Positions 9,762 through 20,516 of a stretch of 27,988 nucleotides of DNA are shown here, in pieces. The DNA is taken from contig JAEUWP010000387.1 of the NCBI GenBank assembly GCA_018524725.1, positions 1 to 27,988 on the forward strand. The letters run 5' to 3'. The DNA is from Podaxis mareebaensis. Its lineage: Eukaryota; Basidiomycota; Agaricomycetes; Agaricales; Agaricaceae. The position numbers and the translations under genes were made by a program. The notes under the pieces were generated by a model that worked only from the letters and a program-made list of their open reading frames with translations, did not search any database and was not told where the DNA came from. The number at the start of each line of letters is the position of its first letter. The stretch's first letter is position 1.

Positions 9762-9790
9762 TTTTTTTTTTTTTTAAATTGACGTTTATT
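9761..9790 (-). terminator. Poly(A) tract and AATAAA signal of the LINE
   Basis: A run of 15 T at 9761-9775 is the poly(A) tail on the - strand. AATAAA lies at 9785-9790, about 10 nt upstream. Together they mark the 3' end of the reverse-transcribed RNA. Confidence 0.85.
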
Positions 9791-10048
9791 GCAATAGAAC
9801 TAACTACTACAAATGGGTGCATGATAGCAGTCCCAATACCAAAACTAGAGAAAAAGAGAGAGAAAAAGGGGAAAAGAGAAAATGGAGGGAGTAACATAAG
9901 AGTGAGTGACACTACTGTATATAGAGAGATGAGAAGAGAGCGAAAGCTGACTTAACAAGAGGAGTGAGAGAGAGGGAAAAGAGAAAAGAAAATTAGAGGG
10001 GTAGGAGCGGGGAGCTAGCTATGAGGCAAAAAGAAAAAGAGAAGGCCT
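9791..10048 (-). other. Pyrimidine-rich 3' UTR of the LINE
   Basis: On the element's sense strand this stretch is dominated by C and T, with many CTCT and TTTC runs; on the + strand it shows as a GA-rich tract. No coding region is seen. It may be the region the element's RT recognises, but that is inference. Confidence 0.5.
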
Positions 10049-13000
10049 TTAGTGAACGTCCAGGACTTTGTTTCTTGCAAGTCACTCTCTGCAGTTGAGG
10101 CAGCAGGTGGCGAACTCTTCCTGAGTGATAGGTCCTTGAATCTGGTCAGCGAAGGAGAATGCCGTGGGGTTCTGATCTAAGAACTGGATGACCCAATGGA
10201 AGCCATCATGGGCCCCATATGGGTATTGGAATCAGGGGCAGGCATTGAGTATGTGGTCTCGTGTTTTGAGCAGTTCACTGCAAGGGCAAGAGGTGATATG
10301 GTGCCCAGGGAAGAAGCGCTGTTGAAAGGCACCAATGGGCACATGATTGGTGACACAGCACGTGAAGCGTGCACAAAGATTGGGGTTCTTTCCAAGGGGT
10401 GAGCTGAGCCAAGTACCCCCTTTTGTGTATTTGGGGAGGAGGGGTTTCTCTGTGCTATCAATGAGGGGGAGCCATGAATGGCTGTGGTGAGTGGGGTCGT
10501 TCATTAGTTGGTGCCATAGAGATAAGCATTTTTGGGTGTAGTGGTTTCGAATGAACCTGAGGGAGGTGTGGAAGGGTTGGTGATGCAGGTTGGGGAGGTG
10601 AAGGGACTTGGCGAGGGTGTGCACCTTGTGGTGGATAGACCAGTTAGCGGATGAGGGGATGGACCAGAAGTGGACATGGTTTAGAGGGGAGGAAGAGAGC
10701 CAGGAATGCAAGAGAGGGGTGACTGCAATGGAGTCCGGGTGTGTGCTGTGGGGCCTGTAAGAAAATAACAGTTTAGCTGAAGAGATTGAGTCCGTAAAGA
10801 TTACAATTGAAGAAATGTTAAGTGATTTGGAAAGAGATATGGAAGAAAAAAGACCGAGGTGGAGAGCGTACAATTTGGAATCAGAGGAGGTCACTTCCCC
10901 ACAGGGGTGGACCACAGAAGAAAGAATGTCTGTATCAGAAGATTTAAAAATTAAAAAAGCAGACGTAGTGGAGAGAGAGGAGTTAGAAGGGACTGAGCTG
11001 TCCGTAGCTACAAGAAGGGAGATGGGAGAGGAGAAAGCCAAGTCGCAAGCACAAGAGGTGTTGGCAATGTGGAGTGCCATGGCACCTTCTTTCGAAGGGT
11101 CAGGGCACTCGATGAATTTGATTTGTTCATCGAACAAGTCCAAAAGGTGCTGACCAGGTTTGGCACTGGGGTGGAGGCACTGGAACCAGTCCGTGACCAG
11201 TTGGGCATCAGAAATAAAGTCTAGCACTGATGAGCGCTGCTTGGATTGGCACACATCTAGAGGGTTGATGTCGCATGTGAGGAGTTTGAGGGGATGGGAT
11301 GGGGGGAGGGTGTGAAAGCGGAGGGAGCATCGTTTAGCGAGCTTGAAGAGGTGAAGTTGAATGGGGATGAGGCCTGTGATGGCCTTGGCTCTGCCAGTGG
11401 GAGTAGTGCAGAACGTGCCAGTGATCCAGAGGGCTGCTTGATGTTGCATGTGCTGTAGGGACTTGATGAGGCCATGATAGCATGCATTGCAGTTAAACCA
11501 GAGACAGAAACCATAGGTTGCAATGGGGACGATGCATGATCGGTATAGGAGTCTCTTGTGGAGGGGGGATAGACTGTGAAAGGAGTTACCAAGCATGCAC
11601 ATGCATCAGACAGTGGATAGCGCCTTGGTCGAGTAGAACTGGATGTGTTCTTTGAAGGTGAGGCTTCTGTCAAACCAGAAGCTGAGGTAGCATAAGAAGG
11701 GTTTTGGGGAGATGGTGAGGGAGTCATCAATGATGATGAGGGGATTGGGTTCATGAGAGGGGTGATTGGAGAAGTGGAATGCCTCAGTTTTGTCTCTTTC
11801 GAGAACAAAACCAAGGCAATGAAGATAGTCTTCACAGTTTTTGTAGACCTGTGAAAGTAGGCAGCAGTTAGTAGCGAATGAGTCTGATTGAACTATAATA
11901 AGTCCATCGTCAACAAAGGAAACTATTTTACAACTAGGGTCATTGGAAAATTTGTACATAAATGGTGAAAGAGAGAGCATGGTGAGAATGGGGGAAAGGG
12001 CAGAACCTTGGCCGATGCCAACGGAAGCAGAGAATTTAGGGGACAGATTATTGTTCCAAGAGTAGGTGGTAAAACAGTTACTTAAATAATCCGAGAAAAA
12101 GGAGATGAGGCAGGAGTTGAAGCCTTGGCGGCAGAGGGTGGAGATGAGGATGTTGTGGTTTGTAGAAGGGAAGAATTGTGCCACATTGAAGGCGATGACA
12201 CTGGTCTTGAGATTTTGTTTCCATCCCATTTGAACAAGATGAGTAATGTATATACCAGCATCTTTGGTAGAGTGCAGGATAATTCCTCCAAATTGGAGGG
12301 GGTGGACAAGGTTATGTTGGGACACTTTGAATTGCATCCGGGTCGAGATCATTTTCTTGATTAACTTACCGAGGGTGTTAAGGAGGATTATTGGGTGGAA
12401 CATCTTCAGGGTAGAGTAGTGGGGTTTGTTGGGTTTAGGGATGATGACAGAAGTGGAGTTCTTGAAGTGTTCCAGCCAGGTAGAGAATTCAACACATTTG
12501 GTTGCGAAGGTGAGGAAGTTACAAAGGAAGGTGTTGTTGGACATGAGGTGTTTGATATGAGCCCATGACAGGTGGTCAGGACCAGGGGCAGAGGTGTTAG
12601 CACACAGGTTGAGGGCATCAAAGAGTTCAGCCTTGGAGAAAGGAAGCCATGGGCGCTCCAGATGGGCGTCAAAAGACTCAATGGTGCTTAAATCAACTGG
12701 GCAGTTGGATGCAGAGTTGTATGAGGAATTGAGAGCGTTCCATAGGTCACGCAATTCATCACAGCTCTTGCTGTTATGAGTGATGGATTGGGAGGGGGGG
12801 AGGTTGCACTTGCCAACCCAGGACATGAGGTCCCAAGGGCAGCAGTCTTCCTCTGTGATGTCTCTAATCTTCTTGTCAAAAAAGAGGTGCTTGGCTTGGC
12901 GTGTAGTGCATTGGAACTTGGTCCAGTTAGATTTGGACTTGTGGGTTTGGAACGCTTTAAGGGCAGTAGAACATTGAGCATTCCACCACGGTTTGGACTG

Positions 13001-13969
13001 AGTGCAGATTTTGACAAGCTTGGCATTGCATTGCCATTCTTGGTCAATGATGTGAGACATAGCTTGGGCATATGAATGTACGTCTTCAGCAGAGTTGAAG
13101 ATGGTCGGGATGTTCTGAAGACGAATGCCTATTGAGTAAAGGAAGGTGGCTTCTTCCTCTGAATCTTTGGGAATGGTGAGCTTCTCGATGAAGGGTTGGA
13201 AGGGAGAGGGGATGGGGAGGGAGGTAAGGAGTGGGTGGTGGTCTGAAGTGAATTGCCATTCGTCGCAGATTTGATGGACTGGGCTTTGAGAGGGTTCTTC
13301 TATCATGAAAATAAGGTCAATGATGGATGGGTGTTTGTTACCATCGTAAGGGATGTGAGTGTATTTATCTTGCATTGGTGTGGATAGGGAAAGACCTAGG
13401 GAATTCATGATGTCAGTTAGAAGATCACCATGCACAGTGTGGTGGGTTATATGAGGATCCCATTCTGGAGAATGGGAATTGAAGTTGCCTCTGGTGCATA
13501 CGAGTCCTTTGGGGAGGAGGTGGATGTGTTCCTCGAGGAAGGAAATAGAAGAGTCATTCGAGGGGTCAAAATAACAGTTCAGGAAATAAACCTTTTGGGG
13601 AAAGGAAAAAGAAATGAGTTGGAAGTCCAGAGAAGAAATAATGTTCAGATGGGAGGTCAGCAGAAGTGAATTGCATGAACGTCAAATGAAGGTGGCTGTC
13701 CTAGGACGATCTTCATTTGACAGAAAGATACGCCAGTTTGGGTTGTATGGCATGCCTTTATAGGGGACTCCTTCAGAGTCGTTGGTGGAGGGGACATTTC
13801 AGATGACATGGAATGGGGGTTCTTGGAGGCAAAGAACTAAAATGTCTTTAAAAAGAGGGTCATTAAGAAGCAGTTTGATGAGAGAAGAAGAGCAATGAAC
13901 ATTGAAAAAGAGAATAGGAATAGAGGAAATAGAAGAAGGAGCAGGGCAGTTAAGAGGTCCTTTAGACAT
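10049..13969 (-). pseudogene. LINE ORF2: AP-endonuclease, reverse transcriptase, RNase H
   Basis: The frame spans 1306 residues. The N-terminal AP-endonuclease has FFNVH, QEPPFH, GNFNSHSPEWD and a TSDHHPL motif. The family's GDFN Asp is Asn here. The reverse transcriptase has FVDDG at 11903-11917 with intact catalytic Asp pair. The RNase H has VATDSS and IFTDS, but the second acidic residue appears as Lys in DSKLYAL. The C-terminus ends at TAA 10049-10051. TGA codons interrupt the frame at 13799, 13682, 11606, 10232 and 10082, and no indel breaks it. The Asp-to-Asn and Glu-to-Lys changes could both be CG-to-CA events, matching the CpG decay pattern. ORF2 begins inside the end of ORF1. Confidence 0.88.
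13962..13969 (-). promoter_or_regulatory. Overlapping stop-start between LINE ORF1 and ORF2
   Basis: The - strand reads ATGTCTAA. ORF1 ends with GTC TAA, and ORF2 begins ATG TCT A from the same bases. It resembles the translational coupling described for some two-ORF LINEs such as SART1. Coupling here is inferred from geometry. Confidence 0.6.
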
Positions 13970-16577
13970 TAACAGCACCTGAGTTGAAGTCACACTGGTT
14001 TTTTTCGGTCTTGAGTTCCTGAAGCTTGTTAATGATCCAATCCCAATCAAATCAGTGATGGAAGAAGGGACATTTGTCCGAGTTCACGTGATGCTCTTTG
14101 GAATCACATGAGAGGCAGTTGAAGGAGGTCACATGGGGACACTCTGTAATGTTGGCAGGGGTGGGGGGACGGGGGTTGGGGCTGGGTTTGCTGCGACAGC
14201 AGAAGCCATCACAGCAGTGGTTGTCAGTGTGGTGGGGGTCTCCACAGATTGCACACCTGGGGTTGCATGCCTTGCAGAGGTGTGTGGGGTGGCCCCACCT
14301 CCAGCAATGGTTGCAGAGAGGCAAAGTGGTGCACATGGAAGCACTGCAGAATGTGCAGACATGGTTTTTGAAGAGGAGGGTGTGGTTGATAAGGGTCTTG
14401 GCCCTGGTGGCCAACTGGGAGTCCCAGAGGTCAAAGAACAAGATGGTGGAGTCAGAGTGGGGGGAGATGTGGTGGAAACGTGGCTTGTTGACTAGATGTT
14501 GGATTAATTCATGGTAGGGGGAAGACTCAATGACCTCTTTGAAGTCATCAGAAGTGTGGGGTGTTCCATCAGGTTGGAAGTAAGGAAGGTTCATCAGTTT
14601 GATGAACAATTTGGACATGGGGAGAGAAGGGGTAATGGCATCCCTTATCTCTGAAGTGGCAAATGCTGACCGGTTAGAGTCAGTGATGCCTTTTTTAATG
14701 ATGAGGAGTTCCTCATCAGTGGCGACTTGGCTGGTGGAAAGCCAGAGAGTCCACTCATTGGATTTGGCTGACTCAACTTTGAGGGAGAAGCCCTTCTGAT
14801 AGAGGGCGTTGTTGCAATTTCTCACAACCAGGTTGAGGGAGGTGATGAAAATGGGTTTAAAGATGTCATTATATGGGACGACAACATTCTTGTGGGAGGG
14901 GCCTTGAGTGGCCTTGGGCAAGTTAGAGGGATGAGGAGGAGGTTTAGGGGATGGCAATGGGGATGATTTGATGTCCCTGGATGATTGGAGGAAGTTAATG
15001 ACATTGATCAGTGACATATTGGGAAATTGATTTTGAAGAGCAGCATATTTCTGGAGCTCTTCTGGTTGGAGGGGGGAGTTTGAGGTGGCCCTGGCATAAG
15101 AGGACCTCTGGGTGGGAGGAGAGGGGGCGTTGGACCTGGGACAGGTCTTGTAGTTGATAGGGGGAGGGGAAGATGAGGGAGGGGAGGATTTGGAGGAGGG
15201 TTTGGGGGCCTGGGGAGGGAAGGAGGGAGTGACGATAGGCTTATGCTGTTCTTGAGTGGCTATCAGTTTGCGAGGCACCCATCGTCGAGTGATGGGAGTC
15301 CACATACTAGAGTGGTTGTTATCCTTTCCTGAAGTTTTGGCTTCAGGAGAGGACTTGGGAGTGGTGGTAGTGGTGGGGGGTGGAGGGAGCATTTCAGCAT
15401 CAACATTAGAGCCAGATGACTCACCTGGTTTGTTTGGATCTTGAGGGGGGAGACGAGAGAGGGTGATTGCTCACACAGTGTCTTTCTCGAATTGCGAGTC
15501 TGAGCCTTGGAGATTACCAGAGGTGTCAGAGATGGGAGTAATGGAAGAGCCTCAAAGAGGCTCAGTGATGTCTTTGGGGAAAGGGGAGGACACTGCCGGT
15601 GCTTTTTCAGCCCAATGTTCTTGGTGATGACTGGTGGACATGGGTGTGGGGGTGGGAGAGAGGGTGTGGGAGGGGGGGAATTGCATGGCAATGAAGTCAT
15701 ACAGTTTGAGTTGGTGTCCGTTGTAGGGAATGGACATGTTGCGCAACTGGTCAGAGTGCACAATTATTTGAAGAATACGGATTAAGGTGGGGATGCCTTC
15801 AAAAGTGGAGAGATCTCCAGATTCAGCCCAACTTCCTAAAAAGGAAGAAATGAACTCTAATAAGGAAGTGAGGCATTTGAGCCCCATGAGATCATTTGTG
15901 TTAGTGATGTCGATCATAGCGATGCCATCACCAATGGTATTACAGATGGCTGACCAATCTGTTCTGTGGAATGGCTGCGCTTCAGCATGAGGCTGCACAG
16001 TGGGAGGAGGGGAAGTGAGAGAGAAGGTTGGGATGGTTGGAAGGGGGTCAGAGGGATGGGACTTGTCCCAAGCGTCGCCAGGAATGGGTGGAATAAAGCC
16101 ATGAGCTGCAGCCAATTTCTGAGCTGGTGTCAAGACTCTGTGTGAGGAAGGTGCCACTTCGGGTGACATGTCAATGTTGTTGTGATCTGGCGTGATGGAG
16201 GGATGGAGGGATTTAGGGGTTGAACGGCCTTGAGAGCCTTCATCATCTTCATCTCTGTTTTCTTTGGCAGAATATACAGAGGCAGCGTCATTGTCTTCTC
16301 TAAATTTCATACTTTTCTCCAATCAGTTGGAGAGGGATTGGTTGGTAGAGTAGGAGCATTTGGCTCCAATAGAAGGAGAAGGTGAAGGGGGTTTATGAAT
16401 GAAGTCTTCAGAAACTCTGAAATCGTTGAAAAGAGGGATGGAGGCCTCTCTTGGTAAAGTCAGGTTGGGCGCTACACTGGCACTGGACTGATGGCATCGA
16501 ACAATACTGGAACGAATGCTACTGGCAGCATGCTTGACACCTCCAAAGAAGCTGCTAGTTTCTTTGGAGTCCTTCAT
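13962..16577 (-). pseudogene. LINE ORF1: gag-like RNA-binding protein with zinc knuckles
   Basis: The frame spans 871 residues from ATG 16577 to TAA 13962-13964. The long N-terminal half is rich in Pro, Ser and Thr. A folded middle region follows at about 14450-15050. Next comes a cysteine/histidine-rich C-terminus with CCHC-like knuckles, including CNHCWRWGHPTHLC, and further Cys pairs up to about 14060. TGA codons interrupt it at 16323, 15552, 15471 and 14052. The TGA at 14052 would normally be read as the end of ORF1. The frame continues past it with a sequence resembling the usual C-terminus of these proteins and meets ORF2 exactly at the overlap, so I extend to 13962. ORF1 proteins coat the RNA and act as chaperones in the ribonucleoprotein particle. 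Confidence 0.82.
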
Positions 16578-16668
16578 ATTGATTTAGAACGGATTTTAGT
16601 ATTCCTTGTACTATGAATAACTGTTCCACTGAAACGATAGTGGTAGTTACTGAGAAAGGAAGGTGTTG
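16578..16668 (-). other. 5' UTR of the LINE
   Basis: About 90 bp between the element's 5' end and the ORF1 ATG. It should hold an internal promoter, as in other LINEs, but no motif stands out. Confidence 0.45.
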
Positions 16669-16682
16669 GCTGAGTTATCTCT
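16669..16682. repeat. Target site duplication of the LINE (right copy)
   Basis: GCTGAGTTATCTCT, matching 9748-9761. It fixes the 5' end of the LINE at 16668. Confidence 0.88.
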
Positions 16683-16933
16683 ATTCAATCTTTCATCTAA
16701 AAAGTAAACAATCCATTCTTCAGCTGCTGCAAACAACTATTGCAGGTTAGGTAGCTCAGTAATAGGCTTTTTCAGCCTCTGGAACTAGTGTACCCTAAGC
16801 CCATAGTATATTCTTGTGAAGATATTCTGGTATAATTTTCTATGGATATTTAAGAGCCTCTGAATCGACTGTAGCAACATTACTCCAGCCAGTCTTGAGT
16901 ATTCTTAAGCACCTATTCTCTTCTGTTCTTATC

Positions 16934-18257
16934 ATGTCTCTTGAATCTCTTAATGCTTTCACTGAGCTCAACAATGCTGTCAGTAATTTCCACCATTGTC
17001 TTCAGCATTTTGGGTGTAAGGAGACCACCAAGACCTCTGTCTTCAATGCTCTCCAGGTGATCATCAAACCAGCAGTATGTTTCTCACATGGGGCCTTCTA
17101 TAATGTTCTGGTTAACTCTTATGTATATATTTAAGATGTCTTCCTTCACCAATTAAAGGGAGATGCAAGTGCCTTGAACAAGCCCAACTTCAGCAAGTTG
17201 ATCTATCGAGCTTGTCGCTCTTTCGAGTCCTGGCAAAGTGATCATGATGGGAGCTACAAGATGCCCCCTGTTTATCACCAACTCCACCAGCTGTGTCAAC
17301 AGCTTTCTCATGTCAAGACCAAGACCTCTGTCCCTACCAAGACAACTTCTAATCTTCCTAGTGGAGGTGGACCTGATAACAGATCCACTGGCTTGTCCAC
17401 CAGCTCAGTTTCTAGTGCAGGATCCTCTGCTCCTCCAAAAAAGGTATGTGATCTTTGATTTATCTTTGTAGCTCCACAGCTCACTTCCTCCTATAGTGTC
17501 ACAGGGGAAAGGCTGCTTCTAGCAGCAATCAGGCTGCTAGTGAGGCTCTGGAAGAGGAGACTCAAATTGTCAATCTTAACCTGGCTAACAGTCCACTTTG
17601 GTCTGTCTCTCCTCCTGAGGTAGGTATCTAATATTAGGTTCCCCCACCTCTGACAGGATTCTGATTCTCTTGCTAGGACCGCATGCACATGGACAACACG
17701 AGTTCTAGTTCAACACCTTCATCACTTGAGGTGCTTACTCAGGCCCCCAACTCAACTGTCCACGTTTGTACAAGTCTCTAGCTTTTACTTTATAAATCTG
17801 ACTGTTCTTTATTAGACTGGTACTGCATCAGGCCCTCACTCTTCCACAGTACATCTTCCTTATGTGTTGGTCCCAGGCATGGATACTTTCAGCCATGCTT
17901 ACCAACATGCTGTACAGCTTACCACTGGTTATCATCCTCGCATTGTCACTGCTGAGGCTTCTAGTGACGGTAAGTTGTTTAATTGTTCTCTGAGTCACTG
18001 TAGTACTGAAATGGGTTTCTTTAGCCACTTCTTTGTCCAAGTCCTTGCAAGGCTTCACTGTGCAAGCTGTCAAGCTCACCAAACATCTCGCTTCAACTAC
18101 TGGTAGGCCAGCTGTTGAAACCCACCTCCTTGGCTGCAGCTCGGAGGTTGTTCAAGCTGTGGAAGATCTAGAGGTAGCAGTTCATCACTACCAGTACTTG
18201 TCTGGTGAACAGGATAATCTCCTCAAGGCTCTCGACGGGTTGTCCATCAAGGCTTGA
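16934..18257 (+). CDS. Intact six-exon gene of unknown function, 340 aa
   Basis: I do not recognise this protein. Exons: 16934-17074, 17159-17443, 17497-17619, 17677-17763, 17816-17969 and 18025-18257. Introns of 84, 53, 57, 52 and 55 nt all have GT-AG ends, and the phases join cleanly into 1023 nt ending in TGA. The N-terminal 140 residues look folded, with helical stretches such as NFSKLIYRACRSFESW. A long low-complexity middle is rich in Ser, Thr, Pro and Asn. The C-terminal 80 residues are helical. No membrane segment or known catalytic motif is seen. It shares the 13-base start context TCTTATCATGTCT with the broken gene at 539, so the two may belong to related families. Unlike every neighbour it has no premature stop. 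It could still be a non-functional copy without expression. Confidence 0.6.
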
Positions 18258-18442
18258 TTGTTACTGGTTTGACTACCCCTTGTGTACTATGTCTGTCCTT
18301 ACTGCTTCAACACCCCACTCATCCATATACTGCTATTAACCCCTTATATTTACTGTTTGATTGTCTGACTGTATCTGAATATGATCATGTTGTCTGTGAT
18401 CTTGGCTGTTGCTTAAGAAGTCCTCGTGAGGATGGTTCCTTG
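18258..18442. other. Junction between the spliced gene and the gypsy fragment
   Basis: This holds the 3' flank of the + strand gene and possibly the 3' end of element B. I found no LTR or purine tract, so element B looks truncated here, but the exact breakpoint is not visible. Confidence 0.35.
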
Positions 18443-19881
18443 CTAGACCTCCATGTCTTCATCTGTGAGCTTCTTTTCTGACTCTTCTAGCATTCTAAGG
18501 GCTTCGGAATCAATATCTAATAAACTCTTGACTTTATCATTGAACTTGATTCATTGTCTTGTGAGATAAGGTATGACTCTAAAGGCTGCTACCTTATTCT
18601 GCCAAACTGAACCATCCAATTCTGCTAAGATATAAGCACCACTGCTTAACCATTTAATGACTACCATAGGCCCTATATACCTAGGCTTCATTTTATGATC
18701 TGCAGACATCTCAATTGCTGAATTATTTACTAGGACCAGATTCCTGGGTCCCAGTTTGAAGTCTTTAATCTTATGCTTATAGGCTTCCTCTAACTGTAAT
18801 GCATGGTTTAACTTTTCTTCAGTCATCCTCGCACACATTTCTTCTATATGTGTGACATGTTTTGTGCGAGCTCACACTTGTAATCTGAGAAGTTTGCTAG
18901 TAGATATTAACTTGTCTGGATACTTAATGAGCCATGTCACTTCTATTATGTCTAAGGGAATTGTAGGATGAGCACCCATAACCATAAAATATGGTGAACA
19001 CCCTGTTCCTTTTCTAATGGTGATACGATCTGCCCACATTACATGGTGTAGGGACCAGTACCATTTCTTAATGTCACCATTTGTCGCTTTGAACAACATT
19101 TGTCTAAGATCCCAATGGGGTCTCTCGATAGTACCATTCACTTGTGAATTGTAAGGTGAAATGGTAACACCTTTGATACCATACTTTTCTGATAGCCACC
19201 TTATGGCTTTCTTAAACAGAGAGCCATTATCCATGACTATTTTAACTAGTGAGCCCCATTGGCAAATGATGTCTTCCAATAACCATTGACCAATAGACTT
19301 CACATTCTCTTTTCTTAATGCTCTCGCTTCCATCCAGGAAGATAACCCACATTGCCCATGCATGATATAACTACACCCATTTGATGGTGGAGTAATATGT
19401 ACTGTGTCTGCATGTAATACTTGGAATATAGACGGTGTATGTGTTACCACTGGAGGCAGTTCTAGCGCCATTTTCTGTCTGATCTGACAAATGTGACATG
19501 ATTTAACATACCACGCGATGTCGCCTTCCATCTCTGGCTACCAAAACCTTTGGGCAATCATCCGGTTTGTCGTGTAGGCACCTCTATGTCCCAATTTATT
19601 GTGACATTATTTCATGATGCTCATGTGATTTTCTGGATCTACCACTAGTTGTGGAAAACCAGATCCAGTTGTTTTTCTGTATAGTTGTCTGTCATTATCT
19701 AACCAGAAGTGTGAGGCTGCTCTGACAAACTTTGCCTGTTCTGTTGTCATCCTCGTGAGGTCCAATTTCTTAGGTCCAGTAGCTAGCCAGTCCCTAATTT
19801 TGTGAAGACATTCATCCTGCATCTTGGCAGTCTGTGTTACGTAGAGACAGTTTCTATATGTCGTCTCAGTGCGGAGAGATA
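18443..19881 (-). pseudogene. Integrase end of an older Ty3/gypsy element (element B)
   Basis: This is the C-terminal part of a gypsy pol. Its zinc domain (H-x3-H ... C-x2-C, with CHICQIRQ near 19490) is followed by an integrase core with LHADTVHIT, IVMDNGS and a Glu in NGTIERPH. A C-terminal region with GPRNLVLV and [10 protein letters not shown] follows, then an acidic tail ending at TAG 18443-18445. Four internal stops are present: a TAA near 19610 and a TAG near 19540, which are not CpG-type, and TGA near 18870 and 18551, which fit Arg. The mixed stop types suggest an older copy than elements A and C. The sequence ends abruptly at 19881, where the LTR of element C begins; its RT part should lie beyond the right edge of the window. 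Confidence 0.78.
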
Positions 19882-20482
19882 CTGTCCTAAGACAACCCAG
19901 CACTATTAAGTTCCTGAAGCAGAATGCCCATCCGTTCTCCAGAGAGAACTAGAGGCTGGCTGGAAATCTTGCAGGGACTGCCTAGGGAGAGATACAACTT
20001 GTAAGGTCACAGGCTACTCCATAGGTTTAGCTGTTACACCAGTTATCCTGTCAAGGCAGGTAGAGCTCTCACGTGGCAAGAAGATAAAGCAGAAGACAGT
20101 CCTTGCTATTCTCGTGCTATGTACAAACGATCATAAAGCTAAGTTCTACTTACTTTATGAGCTATCTAAATATGAAGGCAATTGCTATTCTACATGTCCT
20201 AAAGGAGAATCTTCATAGTTACTTCAGTACTCTAAGTATAGTAGACCAAGCCTGAGGTAAGATGAGATCTACAGAAGGCAAGCTATTATTATACAACATA
20301 TCACTGAGCCCAAATGCTAAACATAGTGCTTCTTCAGAAGATCCGAGGTGGGACTGAAGTTGCGATGGAAGACAGGTCAAGAAGGACACTTGGAGTCAGG
20401 AGACGAAAAGGGCAGTTGATGAATGATGAGGCAGAGATGCAGGAAAGACATGACGGATGATGAGAGCAAGAGGAGTGTAACA
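19882..20482 (-). repeat. 3' LTR of element C
   Basis: A 601-bp repeat inferred from structure. The right edge sits against a purine tract and ends in TGTAACA; the left edge starts TGTCCTAAGACA, where element B homology stops. A TATAATA box (- strand) lies at 20287-20293. It keeps several CG dinucleotides, unlike the element A LTR. The matching 5' LTR is outside the window, so the left boundary could not be confirmed by comparison. Confidence 0.6.
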
Positions 20483-20493
20483 TCATCCCCTTT
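20483..20493 (-). other. Polypurine tract of element C
   Basis: The - strand reads AAAGGGGATGA directly before the LTR, the position expected for the plus-strand primer. Confidence 0.75.
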
Positions 20494-20516
20494 GTACAAT
20501 TGAACTCCAGATCGAT

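Larger units (their letters stand above)
9761..16668 (-). mobile_element. Full-length Tad1-like LINE (non-LTR retrotransposon)
   Basis: This is a roughly 6.9-kb element read right to left. It has a short 5' UTR of about 90 bp, ORF1, ORF2, a pyrimidine-rich 3' UTR, an AATAAA signal, a 15-nt poly(A) and a 14-bp target duplication. Most genomic LINE copies are 5'-truncated; this one is not. Two ORFs, a CCHC ORF1 protein, and an ORF2 with AP-endonuclease, RT and RNase H match fungal Tad1-clade elements. Nine internal TGA codons are present, with no TAA/TAG and no frameshift. Confidence 0.9.

Noticed and set aside
9761..9775. Poly-T run as a polymerase III terminator or simple repeat
   Set aside because: It lies next to AATAAA on the other strand and to a 14-bp target duplication, so it is the LINE poly(A) tail.
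10815..11153. Open + strand frame opposite the LINE RNase H
   Set aside because: It is the shadow of ORF2 in a purine-rich strand. The low-complexity Glu/Arg/Ser content and lack of context argue against a gene. The same goes for other + strand frames inside the elements, such as 8041-8841.
14052..14054. TGA taken as the true end of LINE ORF1
   Set aside because: The frame continues with family-like sequence to a TAA that overlaps the ORF2 ATG exactly, and TGA elsewhere in this ORF is decay.
18258..18442. LTR of element B next to its integrase end
   Set aside because: No TG...CA repeat or purine tract could be found, so I treat the fragment as truncated on this side.
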